Assembly: GCF_003390375.1 (NCBI RefSeq)
Contig: NZ_QUOT01000001.1
Coordinates: 3,596,001-3,660,000, forward strand
Source of the DNA: Thalassotalea euphylliae
GTDB lineage: Bacteria; Pseudomonadota; Gammaproteobacteria; Enterobacterales; Alteromonadaceae
Direction: 5' to 3'
Length of the DNA stretch: 64,000 nucleotides
In this document: positions 1 to 7,612 of the stretch, piece by piece
How the letters are laid out: every line of letters starts with the position of its first letter
Position numbering within the stretch: the stretch's first letter is position 1
Program-made: the position numbers and the translations under genes
Notes under the pieces: model-generated
The model's input: only the letters and a program-made list of their open reading frames with translations
What the model was told of the DNA's origin: nothing
Databases searched by the model: none

Positions 1-47
1 AGTTACCTACTGACTTACACATTATCGACAGTGGCAGTAACTCATCT

Positions 48-770
48 CTAATAGTAGCTACGGGAGTTGCTGACATTACCCGTTGAACTGAGTAGTCGGC
101 ATTTTTTAGCAAGGTAGTCTTGTGGGCCTGTTTGGAACACAATCGTACGCTGTTGGTAGCAAAAGTATACGTCTACGCCTTCAGGAAAGTGGCCGCTAAT
201 CGCATTACCTACTTGGTAAGCGGTCGCCAAAATTTCTTTGTTGATGCGAAATGGATCTTTGATGACTAAATCTCGGTTTAATCGCCACATGACTTCTAGG
301 CCATCTTGTTCTGCATACTCAACCAGCTTTTGAAAAAGTGTTGAACCAGTTCTAAAGGGACGTGACTCTGTTGAGCCTTGCCAATCTTTTTTTAATGGCC
401 GAGTGATAACGGTTTTGGCTTCTAAAATTTTTTCTAAATCGCCGCGTGGTTCAGGAAGGTACACCACATTATTTCTAATTTTCGGTCCACTGCCTTTCTC
501 GTCAGGACCTTGGATGCTGGCGTAGAAGCGTGATAAGCCTTCTGCGGCTTTGTTTTTTGAGTTGGTTAATGGCTTTTTCGCGTGCTGTGGTGGCTCAGTC
601 ACCTGTGATGCTTCAGCGGGTGCTGCTGCCTCAGCTGGTTTTACCTGCTCAGGTTCGGATTCCGCAAAGCTATCACCAAGCGAGGCGATAAGCTCGTGGT
701 TAGCCAATAAATAGTAGGCTAAGCCAGAAAGCACAATGGCAAAAAGCCCATTACGGATCCAAAAATTCAT
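48..770 (-). CDS. TcpQ-domain membrane-anchored protein
   Basis: The 240-aa product has one N-terminal hydrophobic segment (about residues 7-23). A Pro/Ala/Glu-rich spacer follows (about 35-70), and then a C-terminal globular part (about 118-225) that resembles the C-terminal domain of toxin-coregulated pilus protein Q. The wording RTGSTLFQKLVEYAEQDG and the two cysteines near residues 204 and 222 belong to this part. The topology suggests a single-pass inner-membrane protein with its domain in the periplasm. Members of this family are linked to pilus or secretion assembly, but no pilus genes lie nearby, so the role here is unknown. The family call comes from memory of the motif, not from a search. 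Confidence 0.55.
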   Translation of the reverse strand: MNFWIRNGLFAIVLSGLAYYLLANHELIASLGDSFAESEPEQVKPAEAAAPAEASQVTEPPQHAKKPLTNSKNKAAEGLSRFYASIQGPDEKGSGPKIRNNVVYLPEPRGDLEKILEAKTVITRPLKKDWQGSTESRPFRTGSTLFQKLVEYAEQDGLEVMWRLNRDLVIKDPFRINKEILATAYQVGNAISGHFPEGVDVYFCYQQRTIVFQTGPQDYLAKKCRLLSSTGNVSNSRSYY

Positions 771-867
771 TGATTATTCATTCATATATCAAGTGCAACT
801 CAATATAACCATACTGAAAAATCAAAATTTATACAATTTTCTCTAAAAATGAGCAGGTTGACTACTA

Positions 868-1821
868 TTAATAGAGCGGTGGCGAATTTTCGTCTGGCCT
901 TGTTTTAAAGCGGCGGTGTAGCCACATATATTGCTCGGGTTTACGGCTAATGGCTTGCTCTAATTCTTGATTGACACGCGTGACATCTGCAACGTCATCT
1001 TGGGTTGGAAAGTCTTTCAGCGCTGGCGTAATTTCAATGGTATAGCCTGAGCCGTCGTCGTTTCTTGTCGGGATAACCATATGCGTTTGAACATTTGGTT
1101 GGCGGGCAAAAATTAATGTACCTGTCGTTGTTGCAGCGTCAGGCACACTGAAAAATGGTACAAACAAGCTGCGGTTTTTGCCGTAGTCTTGATCTGGCAA
1201 GTAAACACAAGTTTCGCCTTCGTGAAGCGCGCCAATTAAGCCTTTAATATCACGCTTACTTAGCATGTATTTGTTTGAGCGGCCACGACCACGGTATTGA
1301 AAATACTCCATTAAAGCGTTGTTGTGAGCGCGATAAAATACCACCATCGGGTGAGTGTAGCCTACGCCTCGGCAGCAAATTTCAACGCTGAGATAATGCA
1401 TCGCTAGCAGTAATACGCCATGACCTTCTTGTTGAGCCTTTTCTAAGTGTTCAAGGCCTACAACCTTGACTTTGCGTTTTGCTCGCCAATCTGGCCACCA
1501 CCAGCCCATGCCTGTTTCAAGCAGGGCAATCCCTGTATTTTCAAAGTTCTTTTTAAGGACTTGTTGACGTTCTTCTTCTGGCATGTCAGGAAAACATAAT
1601 GCCAAATTGCGCTGGGCAACATGTTTGCGTTTGCCGCCAATTTTATAGAGTAAACGGCCAAGTTGCTTGCCCAGTGCGAGCTGCAATTTATAAGGTAGCC
1701 AAGAAATAGCGAACATCACCAATACGCCAATCCATGTGAGCCAATATTTAGGTAGGAAAAAAGACAGTTTAAAGTTCGGCTGTAATATTTTATTTTTGCT
1801 CACGGGATACATTCTAGGCAT
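868..1821 (-). CDS. lpxL: Lipid A biosynthesis lauroyl/palmitoleoyl acyltransferase (LpxL/HtrB family)
   Basis: This 317-aa inner-membrane enzyme adds a secondary acyl chain to Kdo2-lipid IVA. It has an N-terminal hydrophobic anchor (about 25-45), the catalytic His-x4-Glu box (HYLSVE, about residue 142), a charged YLPDQDYG block and a C-terminal WLHRRFKTRP box, all typical of the family. Length matches LpxL (about 306-310 aa). It is transcribed divergently from hldE with fewer than 40 bp between the starts, which pairs two LPS-assembly genes. A start at the second Met (1812) is also possible. LpxM/MsbB and LpxP share the fold, so acyl specificity is not certain. Confidence 0.85.
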   Translation of the reverse strand: MPRMYPVSKNKILQPNFKLSFFLPKYWLTWIGVLVMFAISWLPYKLQLALGKQLGRLLYKIGGKRKHVAQRNLALCFPDMPEEERQQVLKKNFENTGIALLETGMGWWWPDWRAKRKVKVVGLEHLEKAQQEGHGVLLLAMHYLSVEICCRGVGYTHPMVVFYRAHNNALMEYFQYRGRGRSNKYMLSKRDIKGLIGALHEGETCVYLPDQDYGKNRSLFVPFFSVPDAATTTGTLIFARQPNVQTHMVIPTRNDDGSGYTIEITPALKDFPTQDDVADVTRVNQELEQAISRKPEQYMWLHRRFKTRPDENSPPLY

Positions 1822-1859
1822 GATAAACTATTGGCATTATACATATTTTGGAAGTCAGG

Positions 1860-3287
1860 ATGAAAGTAGATATTCCTTCCTTTGCCAAAGCGCGCGTGCT
1901 AGTTGCAGGCGATATTATGCTAGATAGATACTGGCAAGGTTCAACCCAGCGTATTTCTCCGGAAGCTCCCGTTCCTGTGGTTAAAATTAATCAACATGAA
2001 GACCGTCCGGGCGGTGCTGCTAACGTAGCGTTAAACATCGCTTCGCTAGGGGGCTCAGTGACGTTAGCGGGGATTACCGGACAAGATGAAGCCTCGCAGA
2101 CGCTAAATACTCATTTATCTGCTGTGAATGTTGACTGTGCTTTTGCCGAGCAAAGCTCAGCGCCAACGATTACTAAGCTACGTGTGGTAAGCCGTAGTCA
2201 ACAGCTTATCCGATTAGACTTTGAAGAATCGATGGCAGCACTTGATAAACAAGCACTTCATGAACTAATTGACGCTAAGCTGGCGGATCACGATGTATTA
2301 CTGCTGTCTGATTATGACAAAGGCACCTTGTCTGACGTGCAACAGCTTATTCAGCTCGCTAAGAATAAGAATATTCCCGTATTAGTCGATCCAAAAGGCA
2401 GCGATTTTAATAAATATCGCGGCGCCACTATGTTAACGCCTAACATGTCTGAATTTGAGGCGATTGTTGGCGTTTGCGACAGTGAGCGCGCCATCGTTGA
2501 TAAAGGCCAGCAGTTGCTTGCTGACTTGGAATTAGATGCGCTGCTTATTACTCGCAGTGAGCAAGGGATGACACTGCTTCGCAAAGACTGTGAAGAGTTT
2601 CACTTACCTGCGCTTGCCCGTGAAGTATATGATGTGACGGGTGCTGGTGACACGGTTATTGCCACGTTAGCACTTGCAGTTGCGAGCCAAGCGCACTTGA
2701 CCCAAGCATCAGCATTAGCGAATTTAGCAGCGGGTATTGTAGTTGGTAAGTTAGGCACATCAACCGTGAGCGAAGCTGAGTTACTTGCCGCAACACATAG
2801 TGGTCAAGAAAGTGGCTACGGTGTCGTAACTGAAGAGCAATTGGCGATCGCAGTAAAGGCAGCGAAGGCGCGTGGTGAAAAAATCATTATGACCAATGGC
2901 TGCTTTGATATTTTGCATGCCGGTCATGTGTCATATCTCGGCAATGCAAAAGAGCTTGGTACCCGATTGATTGTTGCGGTTAATAGCGATGCCTCAGTAA
3001 CAGCATTAAAAGGTGTTGGCCGACCTGTTAACCCAAGTGATCGCCGTATGGCGGTTCTCGCTGGGTTAGGCGCGGTAGACTGGGTGGTTGAGTTTGGGGA
3101 AGATACTCCTCAACGTTTAATTGCCAATATTTTGCCAGATGTCTTAGTTAAAGGCGGCGATTACAAAGTTGAAGACATTGCAGGCGGCAAAGAAGTTATT
3201 GCTAATGGCGGTGAAGTTAAAGTACTTAACTTTGAGCAAGGCATTTCAACCACAGAGATAATCAACACCATTAGGTTAGAAGATTAA
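1860..3287 (+). CDS. hldE: Bifunctional D-beta-D-heptose 7-phosphate kinase / heptose 1-phosphate adenylyltransferase
   Basis: HldE makes ADP-heptose for the LPS inner core. The N-terminal ribokinase-like domain (about 1-320) carries PGGAANVA and the anion-hole motif DVTGAGDT. The C-terminal cytidylyltransferase-fold domain (about 345-475) carries TNGCFDILHAGHVSYL with the HxGH nucleotide-binding motif. I chose the ATG at 1860, preceded by GGAAG, over an in-frame TTG at 1848, because family members begin close to the MKVDIPSF-like segment. About 475 aa is the normal length. It is followed by a strong bidirectional terminator. Confidence 0.95.
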   Translation: MKVDIPSFAKARVLVAGDIMLDRYWQGSTQRISPEAPVPVVKINQHEDRPGGAANVALNIASLGGSVTLAGITGQDEASQTLNTHLSAVNVDCAFAEQSSAPTITKLRVVSRSQQLIRLDFEESMAALDKQALHELIDAKLADHDVLLLSDYDKGTLSDVQQLIQLAKNKNIPVLVDPKGSDFNKYRGATMLTPNMSEFEAIVGVCDSERAIVDKGQQLLADLELDALLITRSEQGMTLLRKDCEEFHLPALAREVYDVTGAGDTVIATLALAVASQAHLTQASALANLAAGIVVGKLGTSTVSEAELLAATHSGQESGYGVVTEEQLAIAVKAAKARGEKIIMTNGCFDILHAGHVSYLGNAKELGTRLIVAVNSDASVTALKGVGRPVNPSDRRMAVLAGLGAVDWVVEFGEDTPQRLIANILPDVLVKGGDYKVEDIAGGKEVIANGGEVKVLNFEQGISTTEIINTIRLED

Positions 3288-3324
3288 TAATCGCAGAACT
3301 CGTAACCGCCGAGCTCAAGATACG

Positions 3325-3350
3325 AAAAAGGCAGCCTAGGCTGCCTTTTT
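3325..3350. terminator. Bidirectional rho-independent terminator between hldE and tolC
   Basis: A perfect 26-bp palindrome has a GGCAGCC/GGCTGCC core flanked by A5 and T5. It lies between two convergent genes and can serve both strands. Confidence 0.9.
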
Positions 3351-3375
3351 ACTATTTGTCATCAAGTAGAGCGCT

Positions 3376-4752
3376 TTATTTTGCTGCTTCTGCAGCTAAA
3401 CCGGCGTTAATATCTTTCAAATCTTTGCCTGTTAATGTGCCTGCGGCACGTTTTAACGCAAGAATTGAGTTGATGTATAGGTAGCGCGTGCTTGATAAGT
3501 TACGCTTAGCATCGTACAGATTACGCGTGCTGTTTAGCACATCAACAATAGTACGCGTACCCACTTCAAAGCCCGCTTCTGTTGCTTCTAGTGCTTTTTC
3601 TGCACTTAATACTGATTGTTCAAGTGCCTTGATAGCCGATACACCTGCAATTACTGTGTTGTATGCGTTGCGTGTGTTGCGAACGGTATCGCGGTATGCA
3701 AATTGTAAATCTTGGCTAGCGGCAACATAGTTGTGCTGTGCTTGGCGAACAGCACTAGATGTTGCACCACCTGAGTAAATTGGCACAGTTAACGTGATGC
3801 CAATCGACTTGGTATCTAAATCAGGATCTTCAATTTCTGGAATATTCGGCAAGCGGAATGTGTCTTCTGAATTTGAGTATCGACCTGATAAATCTAGTGT
3901 TGGGTAGTGACCAGAACGGGCGATATTGATATTTTCTTTGGCAATATCAACAGATACTTTCTGCGAGATAATATCTAAGCTTTTCGCTTCTGCCGTTTGT
4001 TGCCACTCGTTTGCACTGTCTGGCATTGGGCGAGAGGCAGAAAAACGATCTGTATTTAGCACGAAAATATCGCGCGGGTACACGTTCGTTAATACACGAA
4101 TCGCTTCTTCCGCATTGTAAATATCGTTCTGAGCTCGAATTACCTGAGTTACAGAATCGTCAAATTGCGCTTGTGCTTCGTGCACATCAGTAATCGCGGT
4201 TAAGCCGACAGAAAAGCGCTGCTTGGTTTGTTCAAGTTGACGCTCAATAGCGACTTTTTGCGCTTCAGCAAACTCTAGAGTGTCCTTTGCGCTTAGTAAA
4301 TTAAAGTAGGCTTCACTTACGCGGATAATCAAATCTTGTTGTGCGATTTGATAAGCAAGGTCTGCTTGGTGTGCTGATTTTTCGGCATTATCTAAACGCA
4401 ACCAAGTATCGTGATGATAAAGTTGCATGCTAAGGCTGGCACCGTACGAAATATTGTCATTCTCAGCGGTGTATACTGCGCCCGCTGGAATACCAAAACC
4501 GTTATTTTGACGAGCAATATTGTCTACATCGGTTTCTGTATATGAGCCAGTTGCACTGATCTGTGGTAGCAATACCGCACGAGCTTGTTCAATGCCTTCT
4601 TTTGATGCTTCAAATTGCGCAGCGGCTTTTAGTAGCACAGGGTCATTAGTTAGTGCCTGTTGGTAGACTTGCATTAGGTCATCAGCAAATGCTGATGTCG
4701 CGCTCATCGCAAGTGACATCCCTACAACCAGGGAAGTTAGTGTTTTTTTCAT
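3376..4752 (-). CDS. tolC: TolC family outer-membrane efflux channel
   Basis: TolC is the trimeric outer-membrane exit duct for tripartite drug efflux pumps and type I secretion. The product has a signal peptide ending near SAFA, and two repeats of the outer-membrane efflux fold. One begins DDLMQVYQQALTNDP, and the second holds GYSN/GG-type strands and the long helices near VRQAQHNYVAASQDL. Length (about 458 aa) is as expected. Two starts are possible: ATG at 4752, or TTG at 4758, which is better spaced (5 nt) from the AAGGA Shine-Dalgarno at 4764-4768. Divergence from nudF is conserved in gammaproteobacteria. The leader is a predicted target of the small RNAs at 40.1-40.3 kb. Confidence 0.93.
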   Translation of the reverse strand: MKKTLTSLVVGMSLAMSATSAFADDLMQVYQQALTNDPVLLKAAAQFEASKEGIEQARAVLLPQISATGSYTETDVDNIARQNNGFGIPAGAVYTAENDNISYGASLSMQLYHHDTWLRLDNAEKSAHQADLAYQIAQQDLIIRVSEAYFNLLSAKDTLEFAEAQKVAIERQLEQTKQRFSVGLTAITDVHEAQAQFDDSVTQVIRAQNDIYNAEEAIRVLTNVYPRDIFVLNTDRFSASRPMPDSANEWQQTAEAKSLDIISQKVSVDIAKENINIARSGHYPTLDLSGRYSNSEDTFRLPNIPEIEDPDLDTKSIGITLTVPIYSGGATSSAVRQAQHNYVAASQDLQFAYRDTVRNTRNAYNTVIAGVSAIKALEQSVLSAEKALEATEAGFEVGTRTIVDVLNSTRNLYDAKRNLSSTRYLYINSILALKRAAGTLTGKDLKDINAGLAAEAAK

Positions 4753-4906
4753 GGGCAAGCAATTCCTTAGTGTGCGATTTACTCTTATTCTTGTAAGCCG
4801 GATATGGTACTAGGCTTAAATAACTAACTGAAACAAATAAGTGTTTACCAGTGTTATGCTTATGTAACAAAATATTATTAAACAGTGGAATGATAGGATA
4901 TTTCGC

Positions 4907-5554
4907 GTGAAAGTTAAAAACAAAATTCATCAATACGATAGATGCGATGTGAACTTGCACGAGCAGCGATGCCGTTATCAAGGCTTTTTTCGCATTGATG
5001 AATACGTAGTGAGTCATCAACTGTTTAATGGTGGTGAAAGCAAAGTGTTGTCTCGTGAAATTTTTGAACGAGGTGATGCCGTTGCGGTGATACCTTTTGA
5101 TCCCCAAAACAATTCAATAGTTGTTGTTGAACAGTTCCGAGCGGGTGTGCTGCGTTCAGCAGAAAACCCGTGGTTGATTGAATTTATTGCGGGCATGTTC
5201 GGCCAAGACGAAGCGCCAGAGCAAGTTGCGGTGCGCGAAGCAAAAGAAGAAGCGAACCTTAATCTATCGCCAGAGCAACTTATCCACCTCACCAGCTATT
5301 TTTCATCGCCAGGCGGTACTTCAGAGCAAATTCATTTATTTGCTGCGCCAATAAATAGTGAAAATCTCGGCGGCGTTTATGGGCTAGATGACGAAGGCGA
5401 AGATATAAAAGTGCACGTCTTAACGCTTACCGATGCGCTCGCCTTGGTAAATGATGGTACAATTAACAATGCGATGACCATCATTGGTATACAGTGGCTG
5501 GCATTAAACGCGCAACAGCTTGTTAACCACTGGAATATCAATGACCTCAACTAA
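4907..5554 (+). CDS. nudF: ADP-ribose pyrophosphatase (Nudix hydrolase NudF)
   Basis: This 215-aa cytosolic enzyme splits ADP-ribose into AMP and ribose 5-phosphate. The Nudix box runs from GMFGQDE to REAKEEANL at about residues 101-123. It keeps the REx2EE metal-binding core, but the usual Gly near the end of the box is Asn. The only sensible start is GTG at 4907, because the protein begins MKVKNKIHQYDRCDV like other NudF proteins. It is the first gene of the conserved nudF-yqiB-cpdA-yqiA-parE run and overlaps yqiB by 14 bp, so the two are probably translationally coupled. Confidence 0.92.
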   Translation: MKVKNKIHQYDRCDVNLHEQRCRYQGFFRIDEYVVSHQLFNGGESKVLSREIFERGDAVAVIPFDPQNNSIVVVEQFRAGVLRSAENPWLIEFIAGMFGQDEAPEQVAVREAKEEANLNLSPEQLIHLTSYFSSPGGTSEQIHLFAAPINSENLGGVYGLDDEGEDIKVHVLTLTDALALVNDGTINNAMTIIGIQWLALNAQQLVNHWNINDLN

Positions 5555-6008
5555 TGCATCAGCAAAACCTGCTTATCGCCCTAACTTGCCCAGTTTGATG
5601 GAGCTATGTGCTGTCAACTATATGCTGGCGTTAAAGTTACTGGCAAATAAGGAAGAAGTGGGCGAGGTCAGAGAGTTTTTTATCGCCGATAAGCTGCACT
5701 ATGCTATTACGGTTAAAGAGGTTACCAAGTACACGTCACTGATCACGGTTGAGCAAGTTCAACAGTTTGATTTTTCTGGCCTAGATAATTTACTCGCTCC
5801 TAAGATGATGATCCGCTTGTATCACGATGCACAAGCGGCAGAGGTCATCAGTAGCCAAGCCATCCGCAACATTAAGCCTAAGTATCATTACCCGAATGAT
5901 TTGATGTTACTGCCAGATGAAAAACTGCAAGTTAATGCGTTTCTAAAAGAATGGTTGCAAGTTTGTTTAATGCACGGTCGCTCCGCGGTAAGCAATACTG
6001 CGCAATAG
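5541..6008 (+). CDS. yqiB: DUF1249 family protein (YqiB)
   Basis: This is a 155-aa soluble protein of unknown function, recognised by its position between nudF and cpdA and by family-like segments such as LMELCAVNYMLALKLL and the C-terminal KLQVNAFLKEWLQVCL. The chosen ATG at 5541 lies inside the end of nudF (14-bp overlap), as is common for this pair. A TTG 21 bp upstream is in frame but would add residues not seen in relatives. No catalytic motif is visible. A tandem 11-bp repeat follows the stop. Confidence 0.85.
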   Translation: MTSTNASAKPAYRPNLPSLMELCAVNYMLALKLLANKEEVGEVREFFIADKLHYAITVKEVTKYTSLITVEQVQQFDFSGLDNLLAPKMMIRLYHDAQAAEVISSQAIRNIKPKYHYPNDLMLLPDEKLQVNAFLKEWLQVCLMHGRSAVSNTAQ

Positions 6009-6031
6009 CACCTTATTTATTAGTTTTTATT

Positions 6032-6064
6032 TTGCTTTAACTTTGCTTTAACGTTGCTTTAATA
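6032..6064. repeat. Three tandem copies of an 11-bp repeat before cpdA
   Basis: The unit TTGCTTTAACT is repeated three times in register with small changes at the end of each copy, and it runs up to the cpdA start codon at 6067. It replaces a recognisable ribosome-binding site in this short gap. Confidence 0.75.
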
Positions 6065-6066
6065 CC

Positions 6067-6918
6067 ATGACCAACCACCTTGACTCTGCGCCTTGTTTTA
6101 CGATTGCTCAGTTTAGCGACAGCCATTTGTTTGCTGATAAGCAAGCAATGCATCATGGCGCAGATGTTTATCAAAACCTTGCCAAGGTTTGTCAGCAACT
6201 TGCCAGTAACAAAGCGATTGATATTGTGGTGTTCACCGGTGATTTAACACAAGATCATTCGGTTGAATCATATCATCGCTTTAAGGCACTTGTTGAAACC
6301 CTGCTATGCGATAAAACCGTCTACTTTCTTGCCGGTAATCATGACGATATTGACGTGTTAAATGATGTGCTGACGGGGAAGCCATTTAACCAAGCAAAGT
6401 CATTTTTGCAGGGTAACTGGCGCTTTCATTTACTTAATTCGAAATCTGCTACGCCTGCGGGCTATGTTAGCATTGAGCAACTGAGTGAACTTGTTTCTGA
6501 TGCGCTAAACTCAAGCGCGAACAATAGCAACGCAGAAAATAGCGTGAGCGATGACAGTAGCCTAAAAATTGTTAAAGCAGATATTGAGCTGTTTCAGTTT
6601 TGTTTTATGCATCATCACCCCGTTGATCTGGGTTACTTTATTGATCGCCATGGGTTAACGAACCATAGTGAATTTTGGCAATGTATGAACAACTGGCGTT
6701 CACTCAAAGGTATTGCCTGCGGTCACGTGCACCGTGCTTTTGAGATTCCAGCGCAATCAGGACAAAGAAATGTACCGGTTTATACCTGCCCTGCAACGTC
6801 AATTAAGTTTGCTCGCGATACAGAACAGCTTATCGCAGAGAGTTTACAACCCGGGTATCGTTTGTTTGATTTCTTCGCCAATGGTGAGATTAAAACACAG
6901 GTTGTTTATTTAACTTAG
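6067..6918 (+). CDS. cpdA: 3',5'-cyclic-AMP phosphodiesterase CpdA
   Basis: A 283-aa class III metallophosphoesterase that hydrolyses cAMP and so tunes CRP signalling. The metal-binding motifs appear in order: FSDSHLF (about residue 17), FTGDLTQDH (about 58), LAGNHDD (about 93), MHHHPVD (about 185) and ACGHVHRAF (about 218). A Ser/Asn/Asp-rich stretch (about 151-170) looks like a lineage-specific insertion in a loop. Position inside the nudF-parE run supports the name. No clear Shine-Dalgarno is present, so coupling or leader repeats may affect translation. Confidence 0.9.
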   Translation: MTNHLDSAPCFTIAQFSDSHLFADKQAMHHGADVYQNLAKVCQQLASNKAIDIVVFTGDLTQDHSVESYHRFKALVETLLCDKTVYFLAGNHDDIDVLNDVLTGKPFNQAKSFLQGNWRFHLLNSKSATPAGYVSIEQLSELVSDALNSSANNSNAENSVSDDSSLKIVKADIELFQFCFMHHHPVDLGYFIDRHGLTNHSEFWQCMNNWRSLKGIACGHVHRAFEIPAQSGQRNVPVYTCPATSIKFARDTEQLIAESLQPGYRLFDFFANGEIKTQVVYLT

Positions 6919-7000
6919 GCCTGTTTAGCTCAAAGTTTATTTAGCTTAAGGTTGTCCATCTAACTTGAGGTTATTAAGTACATTATGATGAGTCTTTATT

Positions 7001-7582
7001 ATGTCTAAAGCGGTTTTATATATTCACGGTTTTAATTCTTCGCCACAATCAAAGAAAGCGGAGCTCACTCGTGACTATTTGGCAAAAAATTGCCCAGAAG
7101 TAGAGTTTCACTGCCCACTAATAATGAATTCACCTAATGCTGCGATTGCGCAGTTAGAAGAAATCATCAATAGCAAAACTGATGTCAACTGGCACTTTAT
7201 CGGTTCTTCGCTGGGAGGTTATTTCTCAACTTATTTAGCACAAAAGTATCAATGTAAAGCGGTTCTGGTTAACCCTGCAATTACACCTTATTTGTTACTT
7301 AGCGATTATATTGGTTGGCAAACCAACCCGTATACGCAAGAGCGCTATGAAGTAAAGTCAGCACATATGGCCGAACTTAAGCAGCTTGAACAGCAAAAAA
7401 TCACAGAAAACTTGTATCAAGTCATGGTACAAACAGGGGATGAAGTGTTAGATTACCAACTTGCCGTGAACAAATTCTCCAATAGCCAATTAATTGTGCA
7501 GCAAGGTGGTGATCACAGCTTTATTAATTTCGCTGATATGTTACCAGCAATCACTGATTTCCTAGATTTAGTAAACGCCTAA
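7001..7582 (+). CDS. yqiA: YqiA-type alpha/beta-fold esterase
   Basis: The 193-aa product is an alpha/beta hydrolase of the UPF0227 (YqiA/YcfP) family. Motifs are the oxyanion-loop YIHGFNSSPQS at the N-terminus, the nucleophile elbow GSSLGGY (about residue 68), and a C-terminal GGDHSF that supplies the catalytic His. In E. coli YqiA shows esterase activity on acyl-CoA-like and nitrophenyl esters; its cellular substrate is not settled. It lies between cpdA and parE as in enterobacteria, with 30 bp to parE, so it is probably co-transcribed with it. Confidence 0.88.
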   Translation: MSKAVLYIHGFNSSPQSKKAELTRDYLAKNCPEVEFHCPLIMNSPNAAIAQLEEIINSKTDVNWHFIGSSLGGYFSTYLAQKYQCKAVLVNPAITPYLLLSDYIGWQTNPYTQERYEVKSAHMAELKQLEQQKITENLYQVMVQTGDEVLDYQLAVNKFSNSQLIVQQGGDHSFINFADMLPAITDFLDLVNA

Positions 7583-7612
7583 CTAAAATAATAACGACGA
7601 TTAGAAAACCCG

